The notes below the pieces were generated by a model. That model ran no database searches. It was not told where the DNA came from and saw only the letters and a list, made by a program, of their open reading frames with translations. DNA of 64,000 nt from Mangrovimonas sp. ST2L15 (GTDB lineage Bacteria > Bacteroidota > Bacteroidia > Flavobacteriales > Flavobacteriaceae): NCBI RefSeq assembly GCF_001280515.1, contig NZ_LBIQ01000030.1, forward strand, positions 1,116,001-1,180,000, in the 5' to 3' direction. A program made the translations under genes and the position numbers. Below are positions 1 through 8,301 of the stretch, piece by piece; the stretch's first letter is position 1; each line of letters begins with the position of its first letter.

Positions 1-242
1 AATTGATTCCGTATTTGGTTGTAATCAAACAAACCTTTTAAATATAAATTTTTGGAAAGTTGGAAGTACTGGGTATCATTTTTAAAATAACTCCATGTTG
101 AATTAAGGGAATCCGCTCCCCATTTTGCTCTATATTTTTCCCAATTAATTTCTTGTCCTGTGGTATCAAGGTAAATTTTATCTTGAGAAAATGTGGGAAA
201 ACTTAATATCGAAATGATTATAACGACTAGGATTTGTTTCAT
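1..242 (-). CDS. 5' end of a secreted protein of unknown function (partial)
   Basis: The minus strand reads open from an ATG at 242-240 to the window edge, giving about 80 residues. The N-terminus is a clear Sec signal peptide (MKQILVVIIISILSFPTFSQ), followed by a polar region rich in Trp, Tyr and Asn (begins DKIYLDTTGQEINWEKYRAK). The start overlaps the ysxC stop as ATGA, so it is probably the last or a later gene of the hydrolase-ysxC operon and translationally coupled. I do not recognise the family; the visible part carries no diagnostic motif. The protein is presumably periplasmic or surface-exposed. Confidence 0.7.
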   Translation of the reverse strand, partial: MKQILVVIIISILSFPTFSQDKIYLDTTGQEINWEKYRAKWGADSLNSTWSYFKNDTQYFQLSKNLYLKGLFDYNQIRNQ

Positions 243-841
243 TTAAACAAATTCTGATTAAGATCTTGAATATAATTCAACAGCTCATCCTTTCCTACGT
301 TTTTGGATGAGGAGGTTATAAAATAATTGGGCATATCCTCCCAAAATTGAAGCATATCACTTTTATAGTCTTCAATATGCTTATCAATAGCACCCGGTTT
401 TAGTTTGTCGGCTTTGGTGAAAATGATGGAAAAAGGGATCATGTTCTCGCCTAACCACTGCATGAATTCTAAATCTATAGGTTGGGGTTTGTGTCTAATA
501 TCTACAAGAACAAAGGCACACACCAGTTGTTTTCTTTTGCTGAAATATTCAGTAATAAATTTCTGAAATGTTTTTTTGGCGCTTTTAGAAACTCTCGCGT
601 AACCATACCCAGGAAGATCCACCAAATACCAATTGCCATTTATTATAAAATGGTTGATTAACTGTGTTTTACCTGGTCTTCCAGAGGTTTTTGCTAAACT
701 CTTTCTGTTGGTCAGCATGTTAATTAAGGAAGATTTACCAACATTGCTTCGTCCTATAAATGCGTATTCTGGTAAGTTGTTTTTAGGACATTTTGCAACG
801 TCAGAATTGCTCATCACAAATTCCGCTGACTTTATTTCCAT
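239..841 (-). CDS. ysxC: Ribosome biogenesis GTPase YsxC/EngB
   Basis: A 200-residue TrmE-Era-EngA-EngB-Septin family GTPase, the usual length of the family. The P-loop GRSNVGKSS is at residues 30-38, the switch I region TSGRPGKTQ at about 53-61, the G3 motif DLPGYGYA near 75, and G4 TKAD near 142. These motifs together identify EngB/YsxC, which assists late assembly of the large ribosomal subunit. It lies 6 bp downstream of the hydrolase gene on the same strand and overlaps the next gene by ATGA. The ATG at 841 fits the family start. Confidence 0.97.
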   Translation of the reverse strand: MEIKSAEFVMSNSDVAKCPKNNLPEYAFIGRSNVGKSSLINMLTNRKSLAKTSGRPGKTQLINHFIINGNWYLVDLPGYGYARVSKSAKKTFQKFITEYFSKRKQLVCAFVLVDIRHKPQPIDLEFMQWLGENMIPFSIIFTKADKLKPGAIDKHIEDYKSDMLQFWEDMPNYFITSSSKNVGKDELLNYIQDLNQNLFK

Positions 842-847
842 GTTATC

Positions 848-1615
848 TTATTTGTAGCCTTTTTTGGTAAGCCAATTATCCAATATCTCATTGAATTCAT
901 CAGGATGTTCCATCATAGCCGCATGACCACATTTATCAATCCAGAAGAGGTCAGAATCGGGTAGAAGTTCGTGAAATTCTTCAGCAACCTCAGGAGGTGT
1001 TACCGTGTCATTTTTTCCCCAAATAATACAAATTGGGATCTCCATATTGGGGAGGTCTTTTGCCATATTATGTCTAATGGCGCTTTTAGCAATTGCAAGT
1101 GTTTTTATTAGTTTATTTCGGTCATTGACCGTTGCAAAAACCTCGTCAACAATTTCTTTAGTAGCTACTTTAGGGTCATAAAAAACTTCTTCAGCCTTTT
1201 TCTTGATCACGTCATAGTCACTTCTTTTTGTATATCCACTTCCCATTGCACTTTCATAAAGACCAGAGCTGCCTGTTATGATTAAAGCCTTAACCTTATC
1301 AGGATAAAGTTTAGTGTGATAAAGTCCGATATGTCCTCCTAACGAATTTCCAAGCAGGATAACTTCTTTAAAGCCTTTATATTCAATGAAATCGTAAAGG
1401 TATTTAGCAAAACTTTTTACGTTCGTTTTTAAAAGGGACATGGTGTAAATGGGGAGTTCCGGAATTACAATCTTAAAACCTTTTTTACTGAAATAATCAG
1501 TAACGGAATCAAAGTTACTCAACCCACCCATCAAACCGTGTAAAACAATGATTGGGGTTCCTTCTCCTACTTCAATATAGCTGTAACTCTTCTCTTTTTT
1601 AAGTCTATGAGCCAT
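848..1615 (-). CDS. Alpha/beta-fold hydrolase
   Basis: 255 residues with a complete alpha/beta hydrolase signature: oxyanion-hole HGLMGG at 26-31, nucleophile elbow GNSLGGH with Ser91, acid Asp203 in WGKNDTV, and His231 in CGHAAMMEHP. No signal peptide, so cytoplasmic. The substrate cannot be told from sequence; homologues beside ysxC in flavobacteria are simply annotated as hydrolases. It is the first gene of the minus-strand operon that diverges from mraZ. A perfect TATATTTG element lies 27 bp upstream of its ATG. Confidence 0.93.
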   Translation of the reverse strand: MAHRLKKEKSYSYIEVGEGTPIIVLHGLMGGLSNFDSVTDYFSKKGFKIVIPELPIYTMSLLKTNVKSFAKYLYDFIEYKGFKEVILLGNSLGGHIGLYHTKLYPDKVKALIITGSSGLYESAMGSGYTKRSDYDVIKKKAEEVFYDPKVATKEIVDEVFATVNDRNKLIKTLAIAKSAIRHNMAKDLPNMEIPICIIWGKNDTVTPPEVAEEFHELLPDSDLFWIDKCGHAAMMEHPDEFNEILDNWLTKKGYK

Positions 1616-1641
1616 TAATAATTTGGTCTATTCATCAAAAA

Positions 1642-1649
1642 CAAATATA
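1642..1649 (-). promoter_or_regulatory. -7 element (TATATTTG) of the hydrolase-ysxC operon
   Basis: On the minus strand this reads TATATTTG, an exact match to the Bacteroidota sigma-A -7 consensus TAnnTTTG. Transcription would start roughly 20 nt before the hydrolase ATG. I see no good TTG at the expected -33 spacing, so this is a half-supported promoter. Confidence 0.5.
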
Positions 1650-1734
1650 GGTAAATCATAATTAATATGTTCTAAATCTTTAACCTGAATTTAAATGTGG
1701 GCTGACAGATATTAACAATTTAGGGCGTGTATTT

Positions 1735-1750
1735 CTCCCACTTTTTTCCA
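1735..1750 (-). promoter_or_regulatory. Possible inverted MraZ-like box pair
   Basis: On the minus strand this stretch reads TGGAA-N5-TGGGA, the same 5+5 spacing as the box array at 1835-1859 but in opposite orientation. CTCCCACT at 1735-1742 is the exact reverse complement of AGTGGGAG at 1833-1840. It lies between the two divergent promoters. That it binds MraZ is inference. Confidence 0.35.
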
Positions 1751-1834
1751 AACTATGAACCTCTTTGAATTAGGGCATTGGCAAGTGTTCATGTCGAATT
1801 AAAGATTTGTTTGGTCGAAAAATTATCAACAAAG

Positions 1835-1859
1835 TGGGAGATTGTGGTAAAAAGTGGTA
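1835..1859 (+). promoter_or_regulatory. MraZ-binding repeats upstream of mraZ
   Basis: Three pentamers, TGGGA (1835-1839), TGGTA (1845-1849) and TGGTA (1855-1859), recur at exactly 10 bp. This is the known arrangement of MraZ boxes (TGGGN repeats separated by 5 nt) through which MraZ autoregulates dcw operons in other bacteria. The array ends 10 bp before the -7 element at 1870, so bound MraZ would cover the -33 region and repress. Confidence 0.75.
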
Positions 1860-1869
1860 TATTTTTCAA

Positions 1870-1877
1870 TATATTTG
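1870..1877 (+). promoter_or_regulatory. -7 element (TATATTTG) of the dcw operon
   Basis: An exact TAnnTTTG element 23 bp before the proposed TTG start of mraZ. A TTG at 1842-1844 lies 25 bp upstream, longer than the usual -33 spacing. Its place directly downstream of the MraZ boxes supports it as the autoregulated dcw promoter. Confidence 0.55.
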
Positions 1878-1900
1878 GTTTTTATAGATCTATACGGCTT

Positions 1901-2368
1901 TTGAACTCATTAATAGGAACATACGAATGCAAAGTTGACTCGAAAGGGAGGCTGATGTTGCCTGCTCCGCTTAAAAAGCAGCTAATGCCTGTTTTGGAGA
2001 AGGGGTTTGTTTTAAAGAGAGCTGTTTTTCAACCTTGCCTTGAATTATATCCTATGGATGAATGGGAGGCCTTGATGCAAAAGGTGAATAAGCTTAATAG
2101 ATTCAAGAAAAAGAATAACGATTTTATCAGGAGGTTTACAGCGGGAGTGAAAATTATTGAAGTGGATAATTCAGGTAGGTTGTTAATTCCCAAGGATTTG
2201 GTGGTCTTTGCAAATATCTCGAAAGAGATTGTGTTGTCATCGGCAATCAATATTGTTGAGGTGTGGGATAAAGATCGCTATGAAAAGGCGATTGATGATG
2301 CTGCGCTTGATTTTGCAGATTTAGCTGAAGAGGTAATGGGACAAGATGATGAAGATGGAATATCATAA
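1901..2368 (+). CDS. mraZ: Transcriptional regulator MraZ
   Basis: First gene of the dcw operon; a DNA-binding regulator with two SpoVT-AbrB-like halves. The frame is open from 1778, but homology begins at TTG 1901 (LNSLIGTYECKVDSKGRLML), which gives 155 residues, the usual size. The upstream extension would put the MraZ boxes and the promoter inside the coding region, so TTG 1901 is preferred. Each half carries the family pattern: DSKGRLMLP near residue 12 and DNSGRLLIP near residue 85. It overlaps rsmH. Confidence 0.93.
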   Translation: MNSLIGTYECKVDSKGRLMLPAPLKKQLMPVLEKGFVLKRAVFQPCLELYPMDEWEALMQKVNKLNRFKKKNNDFIRRFTAGVKIIEVDNSGRLLIPKDLVVFANISKEIVLSSAINIVEVWDKDRYEKAIDDAALDFADLAEEVMGQDDEDGIS

Positions 2369-3251
2369 TCCAGTTTTGCTAAAGGAGACCGTTGATGGTC
2401 TAAACATTAAAGAGAATGGTGTTTATGTAGATGTCACTTTTGGAGGTGGTGGACATAGCAGGGAAATTCTTAATAGACTTGGAGAGAATGGCAGATTGTA
2501 TGCCTTTGACCAGGATCCAGATGCTCTTAAAAATACAATTGACGATCCGAGATTTCAACTTATCCATGAGAATTTCAGATATCTGAAAAGATTTTTACGG
2601 TTTCATGGTGTGAAGGAGGTGGATGGTGTGCTAGGTGATTTTGGAGTGTCTTCACATCAATTTGATGTCGCTGAAAGAGGATTTTCTACTCGCTTTGACG
2701 CCGATTTGGATATGCGGATGAATCAACAAAGTAGATTGTCTGCTTATCATGTGGTGAATGAATATGATGAGAGTGACCTAAGAAGGGTACTTAAAGATTA
2801 TGGCGAGTTGCGACAAGCTCCGATTATGGCCAGAGAAATAGTACATCAAAGAAATCAAAAAGAAATTAAGACTTCTAGTGATTTAAAAGACGTGTTGAAA
2901 CGTTTTTTGAATCATAAGAAGGAGAATAAGGTATTGGCTCAGATTTATCAAGCTATCCGTATAGAAGTAAATCAGGAAATAGAAGTGCTGAAAGAGTTTT
3001 TGGAGCAGGTTCCTGAAGTTTTAAAAAAAGGAGGTCGGCTGAGCGTCATATCGTATCACTCGTTGGAGGATAGATTAGTAAAACGCTTTATAAGGAACGG
3101 TATGTTTGAAGGAGAGCCTGAGAGGGATATGTTTGGGAATTTTGAGGTGCCGATGAAAAAAATAGGAGGGTTGATTGTGCCTTCTCGAGAAGAGATAGAA
3201 ATGAACAGTAGGGCTAGGAGTGCAAAATTGAGAATAGCTGAAAAATTATAA
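2346..3251 (+). CDS. rsmH: 16S rRNA (cytosine(1402)-N4)-methyltransferase RsmH
   Basis: About 300 residues. Uses S-adenosylmethionine to methylate C1402 in the ribosomal P site. The N-terminal MEYHNPVLLKETVDGL and the SAM loop VDVTFGGGGHSREIL are diagnostic, as is the C-terminal SYHSLEDRLVKRFIR. Three in-frame ATGs (2346, 2349, 2355) are possible starts; homologues begin at MEYHNP, favouring 2355. Either way the gene overlaps the mraZ 3' end, implying coupled translation. Confidence 0.97.
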   Translation: MMKMEYHNPVLLKETVDGLNIKENGVYVDVTFGGGGHSREILNRLGENGRLYAFDQDPDALKNTIDDPRFQLIHENFRYLKRFLRFHGVKEVDGVLGDFGVSSHQFDVAERGFSTRFDADLDMRMNQQSRLSAYHVVNEYDESDLRRVLKDYGELRQAPIMAREIVHQRNQKEIKTSSDLKDVLKRFLNHKKENKVLAQIYQAIRIEVNQEIEVLKEFLEQVPEVLKKGGRLSVISYHSLEDRLVKRFIRNGMFEGEPERDMFGNFEVPMKKIGGLIVPSREEIEMNSRARSAKLRIAEKL

Positions 3252-3255
3252 AGTA

Positions 3256-3573
3256 GTGAGCGGTAAAATTTCAGGCATATTAAAAGGAACGTTTTTGGTC
3301 AGTGATGATTCGTTTAAGAATTGGAGAATGATCTTGTTCTTGTCTGTTTTGGCGATGGTTATGATTGCTAGTTCTCATAGCGCAGATGCCAAAGTTCATG
3401 AAATAGCTCGTTTGGGTAATGAGGTGAAAGAACTTCATTCGGCTTTTGTGGAGGGGAGGAGTAAATTGATGAGGTTGAAAAATGAGACTACTGTGGAGGT
3501 CTTGATGAAAGAGAAGGGTATCATGATTTCAGAAATACCGCCGACAAAAATAAAAGTAAATTCTAAAAATTAG
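3256..3573 (+). CDS. ftsL: FtsL-like division protein
   Basis: 105 residues starting at GTG 3256, 4 bp after rsmH. One transmembrane segment (about 26-43, ILFLSVLAMVMIASS) is followed by a predicted coiled coil (about 45-75: VHEIARLGNEVKELHSAF). Size, topology and the place between rsmH and the transpeptidase gene are those of FtsL, which works with FtsQ and FtsB to activate septal synthesis. Sequence similarity in this family is weak, so the assignment rests mainly on context and topology. Confidence 0.82.
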   Translation: MSGKISGILKGTFLVSDDSFKNWRMILFLSVLAMVMIASSHSADAKVHEIARLGNEVKELHSAFVEGRSKLMRLKNETTVEVLMKEKGIMISEIPPTKIKVNSKN

Positions 3574-3580
3574 GTTCAAC

Positions 3581-5593
3581 TTGGCAATAAGCGAGAAGAA
3601 CATATTAAACCGATTGTATTTTTTAGCAGGATGTATGTTCATCTTCGCTCTTCTAGTTGTGTTTAAGCTTTTCAGTATTCAATTTATCAATGGTGAAAAG
3701 TATCGAGCGTTAGCTGAGAGTCGATTGGTGAAACAAGTTGTTATTCCGGCAAATCGTGGTAATGTGTATTCAGTAGGGGGGAATTTGTTAGCAACGAGTA
3801 TTCCAAAATATGATATTCGGATCGACGCTGTGACCCCTTCTGCCAAAACCTTTGAGAAATACTTGAAGCCATTATGTGATTCCCTTTCAAAATATTCAGG
3901 GAAGCCATCTTCATACTATCAGAAAAACATTAGAAATGCTAGGGCTAATAAAAACCGCTATTATCTATTAGCCAGAAATATTGGCTATTCAGATTATTTG
4001 CGTTTAAGAAATTTTCCTATGCTGAATCTTGGAGCATACAAAGGGGGATTGATTGTTGAGCAGACAACTAAAAGGGAATATCCTATGGGTGGAATTGCTC
4101 ATAGATCAATTGGGTATGAGCGTTTTGATGAAAAAGGTAATGTTACAAGAGCTGGAATAGATGGGGCTTTTGGGGCTAAATATTTAAGAGGCACAGACGG
4201 TAAGCGGCTAAAGCAGAAAATAGGAAAAGGAGAATGGAAGCCAATGACTGACTATAATCAAGTGGAACCTAAAGATGGATATGATATTTATACCACAATA
4301 AGTACCAATATTCAGGATATAGCACATCATTCCTTATTGCAGCAGTTGGAGTATTATGAAGCAGATCACGGATGTGTGATTGTCATGGAAGTAAAAACTG
4401 GTGAGATAAGAGCTATTTCCAATTTAGCAAAAACAAGTGAGGGGACTTACTATGAAAAACGCAATTATGCTGTTTGGGAGGCATTGGAGCCCGGGTCTAC
4501 GTTTAAGACCATGGCTTTAATGGCGGCTTTGGAAGATAAGTTGATAGATACTTCGACTGTTGTGGATACTAAAAAGGGTAAGAAATTTTTCTATGGGCGC
4601 CCAATCAATGATTCCCATCACGGTGGTTTTGGTAAAATTTCAGCAGCTCGAGCTTTGGAGGTGTCCTCAAATATTGGTTTGGCAACCATTTTGGATGAAG
4701 GCTATAAAGACAATCCGGAAAAGTTTATTAATCGATTAAAAGACTGGAAGCTCAATGAACCATTAGGTTTGCCAATAAATGGAGAGGGAACGCCAGATAT
4801 CCCAGAGCCTGGAAGTAAAAAATGGAGTAGAAATGCGTTGCCTTCTATGGCTTATGGTTACAATTTGGAATTAACGCCACTTCACACGCTAACTTTCTAT
4901 AATGCCATAGCTAATGATGGGATTATGGTGAAGCCCAGATTTATTAGGGAAGTTAAAGAGCTGAATAAATCTATGGAGTCCTTTGAAAGGGAAATAATCA
5001 ACGATAAGATTTGTTCCGATAAGACCTTAAAAGAGGTTCAAGATATATTAAAGCATGTAGTTGAGAGAGGTACGGGGAGTTCATTGTATTCGCCCTATTT
5101 CTCTATGGCCGGAAAAACGGGTACAGCGCAGTCTGAGTATTGGATGGAAGGCTGGAAGGAAAATAAGCGATACGTGTCTTCTTTTGCAGGATATTTCCCA
5201 GCTGAAAATCCTAAGTATTCATGCATTGTTGTGATTCATAAACCAAGTATAAAAAAAGGGTATTATGGGGCAGATGTTTCCGGGCCTGTGTTTAAAAGAA
5301 TTGCCCAAAAAATATTTACCGATACACCTATTATTGATCGCATGGGAACCCTTGAAGTCAATGACCCTAAAGTAGGGAGTGAATATGAGTCCTTTTTCAA
5401 ATTGGCTCAAAACCATAAAACAATTATGCCAGATGTGACTGGACTACCTCTTATGGATGCCATTTCCTTGTTGGAAAATATGGATATAGGCGTTAAGGTT
5501 CAAGTTGAAGGAAATGGAGTAGTAAAATCCCAGTCCATAGGTAAGGGTGAAAAATTAAAACAGAATCAAACAATAATTATAAAAGCATCTTGA
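3581..5593 (+). CDS. ftsI: Septal peptidoglycan transpeptidase (PBP3/FtsI) with PASTA domain
   Basis: 670 residues from TTG 3581. N-terminal membrane anchor at about 12-32, a dimerisation domain, then the penicillin-binding transpeptidase domain with SxxK at S306-K309 (GSTFK), SSN at 362-364 and KTG at 512-514. A single C-terminal PASTA domain begins at about residue 614 (IMPDVTGLPLMDAISLLENM), as in other Bacteroidota. It crosslinks septal peptidoglycan with FtsW. The stop overlaps the TTG start of murE. Confidence 0.95.
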   Translation: MAISEKNILNRLYFLAGCMFIFALLVVFKLFSIQFINGEKYRALAESRLVKQVVIPANRGNVYSVGGNLLATSIPKYDIRIDAVTPSAKTFEKYLKPLCDSLSKYSGKPSSYYQKNIRNARANKNRYYLLARNIGYSDYLRLRNFPMLNLGAYKGGLIVEQTTKREYPMGGIAHRSIGYERFDEKGNVTRAGIDGAFGAKYLRGTDGKRLKQKIGKGEWKPMTDYNQVEPKDGYDIYTTISTNIQDIAHHSLLQQLEYYEADHGCVIVMEVKTGEIRAISNLAKTSEGTYYEKRNYAVWEALEPGSTFKTMALMAALEDKLIDTSTVVDTKKGKKFFYGRPINDSHHGGFGKISAARALEVSSNIGLATILDEGYKDNPEKFINRLKDWKLNEPLGLPINGEGTPDIPEPGSKKWSRNALPSMAYGYNLELTPLHTLTFYNAIANDGIMVKPRFIREVKELNKSMESFEREIINDKICSDKTLKEVQDILKHVVERGTGSSLYSPYFSMAGKTGTAQSEYWMEGWKENKRYVSSFAGYFPAENPKYSCIVVIHKPSIKKGYYGADVSGPVFKRIAQKIFTDTPIIDRMGTLEVNDPKVGSEYESFFKLAQNHKTIMPDVTGLPLMDAISLLENMDIGVKVQVEGNGVVKSQSIGKGEKLKQNQTIIIKAS

Positions 5594-7053
5594 AGCAATT
5601 AAAGGACATACTATATAAGGTTTCTCTCAATTCTGTTGTGGGCAATACTTCTTTGTCTGTAAACAAAATTGAGTTTGATTCAAGGGCTATTTCTGAGAAC
5701 GACATATTTGTAGCAATTCGAGGTACTGTTGCAGACGGCCATGATTACATTAATAAGGCTATTGGTCAAGGCGCTTCAGCTATTATTTGTGAAAAATTAC
5801 CCATTGAGTTAGTCAATGGGGTGGTTTACATAGTAGTTGAAAATGCATCAAGCGCCTTGGCTATCATGGCATCTAATTATTATTCCATGCCATCCGAAAA
5901 TTTGAAATTAGTAGGAGTGACAGGTACCAATGGTAAAACTACCATAGCTTCTTTACTGTATCAGTTGTTTAAGAACGCAGGCTATAAAGTTGGTTTGCTT
6001 TCTACAGTGAAAATTATGGTCGATTCAAAGAAGTATAAAGCAACTCACACAACACCAGATTCCTTGACGATTAATAAATATCTCAAGATGATGAATGATG
6101 AAGGGGTGGAGTATTGCTTTATGGAAGTGAGTTCCCATGGTATTCATCAGAATAGAACTTTGGGTCTTCATTTTGCAGGAGGGATTTTTACAAATTTGAC
6201 TCACGACCATTTAGATTACCATAAAACCTTTGCCGAATACAGAGATGTCAAAAAGCGCTTATTTGATGAACTACCGGAATCGGCTTTTGCTTTGGTTAAT
6301 GTAGATGATAAGAATGGGTCATTTATGTTGCAAAATACCAAGGCAAAAAAATTCACCTATGCCTTAAAAAGTTATGCCGATTACAAAGCGCTGATTCTAG
6401 AAAATCAATTTAGTGGCTTGTTGCTCAAGATAAATGACAATGAAGTATGGACGAAATTGATTGGCAATTTCAATGCATATAACATCTTAGCTATTTATGC
6501 AGTTGCGGATTTGCTGGGACTTGAGAAGGTTGAAATCCTAAGATTGATAAGTGATTTGGAAAGTGTTTCAGGTAGGTTTCAGTATCTCATGTCGTCAAGT
6601 AAGATTACGGCTATTGTAGACTATGCACACACGCCAGATGCTTTAAAAAATGTATTGGAAACCATAAACAGTATCCGGACTAAAAATGAAGAATTGATAA
6701 CGGTTGTAGGGTGTGGTGGCGATAGAGATAAAACCAAGAGACCAAAAATGGGACATATTGCTTCTCAGTTAAGCACCAAAGTCATTTTTACAAGTGATAA
6801 TCCCAGAAGTGAAAATCCTGAGACCATTATTTCTGAGGTTGAAGCTGGAGTAGAACCTCAAAATTTCAAAAAAACCATGTCCATAACTGATAGGAAACAA
6901 GCCATTAAAACGGCTTGTCAACTGGCTAATGAAAGAGACATCATTCTAATCGCTGGTAAAGGGCATGAGACTTATCAAGAAATCAAAGGAGAACGATTTG
7001 ATTTTGATGATTTTAAAATAGTAAAGGAATTTTTAAAGCAATTACAAAAATAG
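5590..7053 (+). CDS. murE: UDP-MurNAc-tripeptide synthetase MurE (meso-DAP type)
   Basis: 487 residues from TTG 5590, overlapping the ftsI stop as TTGA. ATP loop GVTGTNGKTT at 109-118. The DNPR motif at 403-406 is the known specificity signature for meso-diaminopimelate rather than lysine. It adds the third residue of the stem peptide in the cytoplasm. Mur-ligase N-terminal, central and C-terminal domains are all present. Confidence 0.97.
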   Translation: MKQLKDILYKVSLNSVVGNTSLSVNKIEFDSRAISENDIFVAIRGTVADGHDYINKAIGQGASAIICEKLPIELVNGVVYIVVENASSALAIMASNYYSMPSENLKLVGVTGTNGKTTIASLLYQLFKNAGYKVGLLSTVKIMVDSKKYKATHTTPDSLTINKYLKMMNDEGVEYCFMEVSSHGIHQNRTLGLHFAGGIFTNLTHDHLDYHKTFAEYRDVKKRLFDELPESAFALVNVDDKNGSFMLQNTKAKKFTYALKSYADYKALILENQFSGLLLKINDNEVWTKLIGNFNAYNILAIYAVADLLGLEKVEILRLISDLESVSGRFQYLMSSSKITAIVDYAHTPDALKNVLETINSIRTKNEELITVVGCGGDRDKTKRPKMGHIASQLSTKVIFTSDNPRSENPETIISEVEAGVEPQNFKKTMSITDRKQAIKTACQLANERDIILIAGKGHETYQEIKGERFDFDDFKIVKEFLKQLQK

Positions 7054-8295
7054 ATGTTGTACTACTTATTTGACTATTTAGAAAAGCATTATCAACTACC
7101 TGGGGCTGCCTTGTTTGGTTACATCACTTTTAGGGCGGCGGTTGCGATGATTTTGTCTTTGCTTATTTCCATGATTTTTGGAAAGCGAATCATCAAATTC
7201 CTTCAAAAAAAGCAAGTCGGGGAAACGATTCGCGATTTAGGTTTGGAAGGACAGGTTGAGAAAGCAGGAACGCCTACCATGGGTGGTATCATCATCATTA
7301 TGGCTACCGTGATTCCTGTTCTTTTAATATCCAAATTGGAGAACATCTACATCATTTTATTACTGGTTACCACCTTATGGATGGGAACTATTGGATTTAT
7401 TGACGACTATATCAAAAAATTCAAAAATGATAAAGAAGGTTTGAAAGGGAAATTTAAGGTTTTGGGCCAAGTTGGCTTGGGTATTATTGTGGGAACCACT
7501 TTATACTTCAATGACTATGTAACTATCAAGGAAAAGTTGCCAGTTGAGCAACAAAAGGAGATTTTGGCCGAAAACCCTAATGCAGAACCTTCCAAATTGT
7601 TTAAAGCGGAAGAAAAATCGACCAAAACAACCATTCCTTTTGTTAAGAAAAACGAATTTGATTATGCCAGCTTGATTACTTGGATAAGTCCGCAGTTTAA
7701 GAAGTATGCTTGGGTGATTTTTATTTTGGTGTCTATTTTTATTATCACGGCAGTATCAAATGGTGCTAATCTTACTGATGGTATTGACGGTCTGGCGGCA
7801 GGTTCTTCTGCCATCATAGCTCTGACCTTGGGGATTTTTGCCTGGGTGTCTGGTAATATCATCTTTTCAGAATACTTAAATATCATGTACATACCTCGAG
7901 TTGAGGAAATCACCATTTACATAACGGCCTTTGTGGGAGCCTTAATAGGTTTTCTATGGTACAATACCTATCCAGCTCAGGTGTTCATGGGCGATACGGG
8001 TAGTTTGACTATAGGTGGAATTATTGCAGTTATTGCTATTGCTGTTAGAAAAGAATGGCTAATACCTGTTTTATGCGGCATCTTTTTGGCTGAAAATTTA
8101 TCTGTGGTTATGCAGGTGAGCTATTTCAAATACACTAAGAAAAAATATGGAGAAGGAAGACGAATTTTTAAAATGTCGCCCTTGCATCACCATTATCAAA
8201 AATCAGGTTACCACGAAAGCAAGATAGTGACTCGGTTTTGGATCATCGGAATCATGCTCGCGATTGTATCCATTGTGACCTTGAAAATTAGATAG
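7054..8295 (+). CDS. mraY: Phospho-MurNAc-pentapeptide transferase MraY
   Basis: 413 residues, multi-pass membrane enzyme that transfers phospho-MurNAc-pentapeptide to undecaprenyl phosphate to form lipid I. Catalytic motifs are visible: [27 protein letters not shown] and the histidine loop [11 protein letters not shown]. It is about 50 residues longer than the proteobacterial enzyme because of an insert at about residues 155-195 that is charged and ends before the NGANLTDG helix; such an insert is usual in Bacteroidota. Begins directly after the murE stop. Confidence 0.97.
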   Translation: MLYYLFDYLEKHYQLPGAALFGYITFRAAVAMILSLLISMIFGKRIIKFLQKKQVGETIRDLGLEGQVEKAGTPTMGGIIIIMATVIPVLLISKLENIYIILLLVTTLWMGTIGFIDDYIKKFKNDKEGLKGKFKVLGQVGLGIIVGTTLYFNDYVTIKEKLPVEQQKEILAENPNAEPSKLFKAEEKSTKTTIPFVKKNEFDYASLITWISPQFKKYAWVIFILVSIFIITAVSNGANLTDGIDGLAAGSSAIIALTLGIFAWVSGNIIFSEYLNIMYIPRVEEITIYITAFVGALIGFLWYNTYPAQVFMGDTGSLTIGGIIAVIAIAVRKEWLIPVLCGIFLAENLSVVMQVSYFKYTKKKYGEGRRIFKMSPLHHHYQKSGYHESKIVTRFWIIGIMLAIVSIVTLKIR

Positions 8296-8301
8296 AGAAG
8301 A

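Noticed and set aside
633-857. Frame on the plus strand opposite ysxC
   Set aside because: It is a mirror of the well-conserved ysxC gene and its product resembles nothing.
1778-1900. Longer mraZ frame starting at ATG 1778
   Set aside because: It would place the MraZ boxes and the -7 element inside the coding region, and MraZ homology begins only at TTG 1901.
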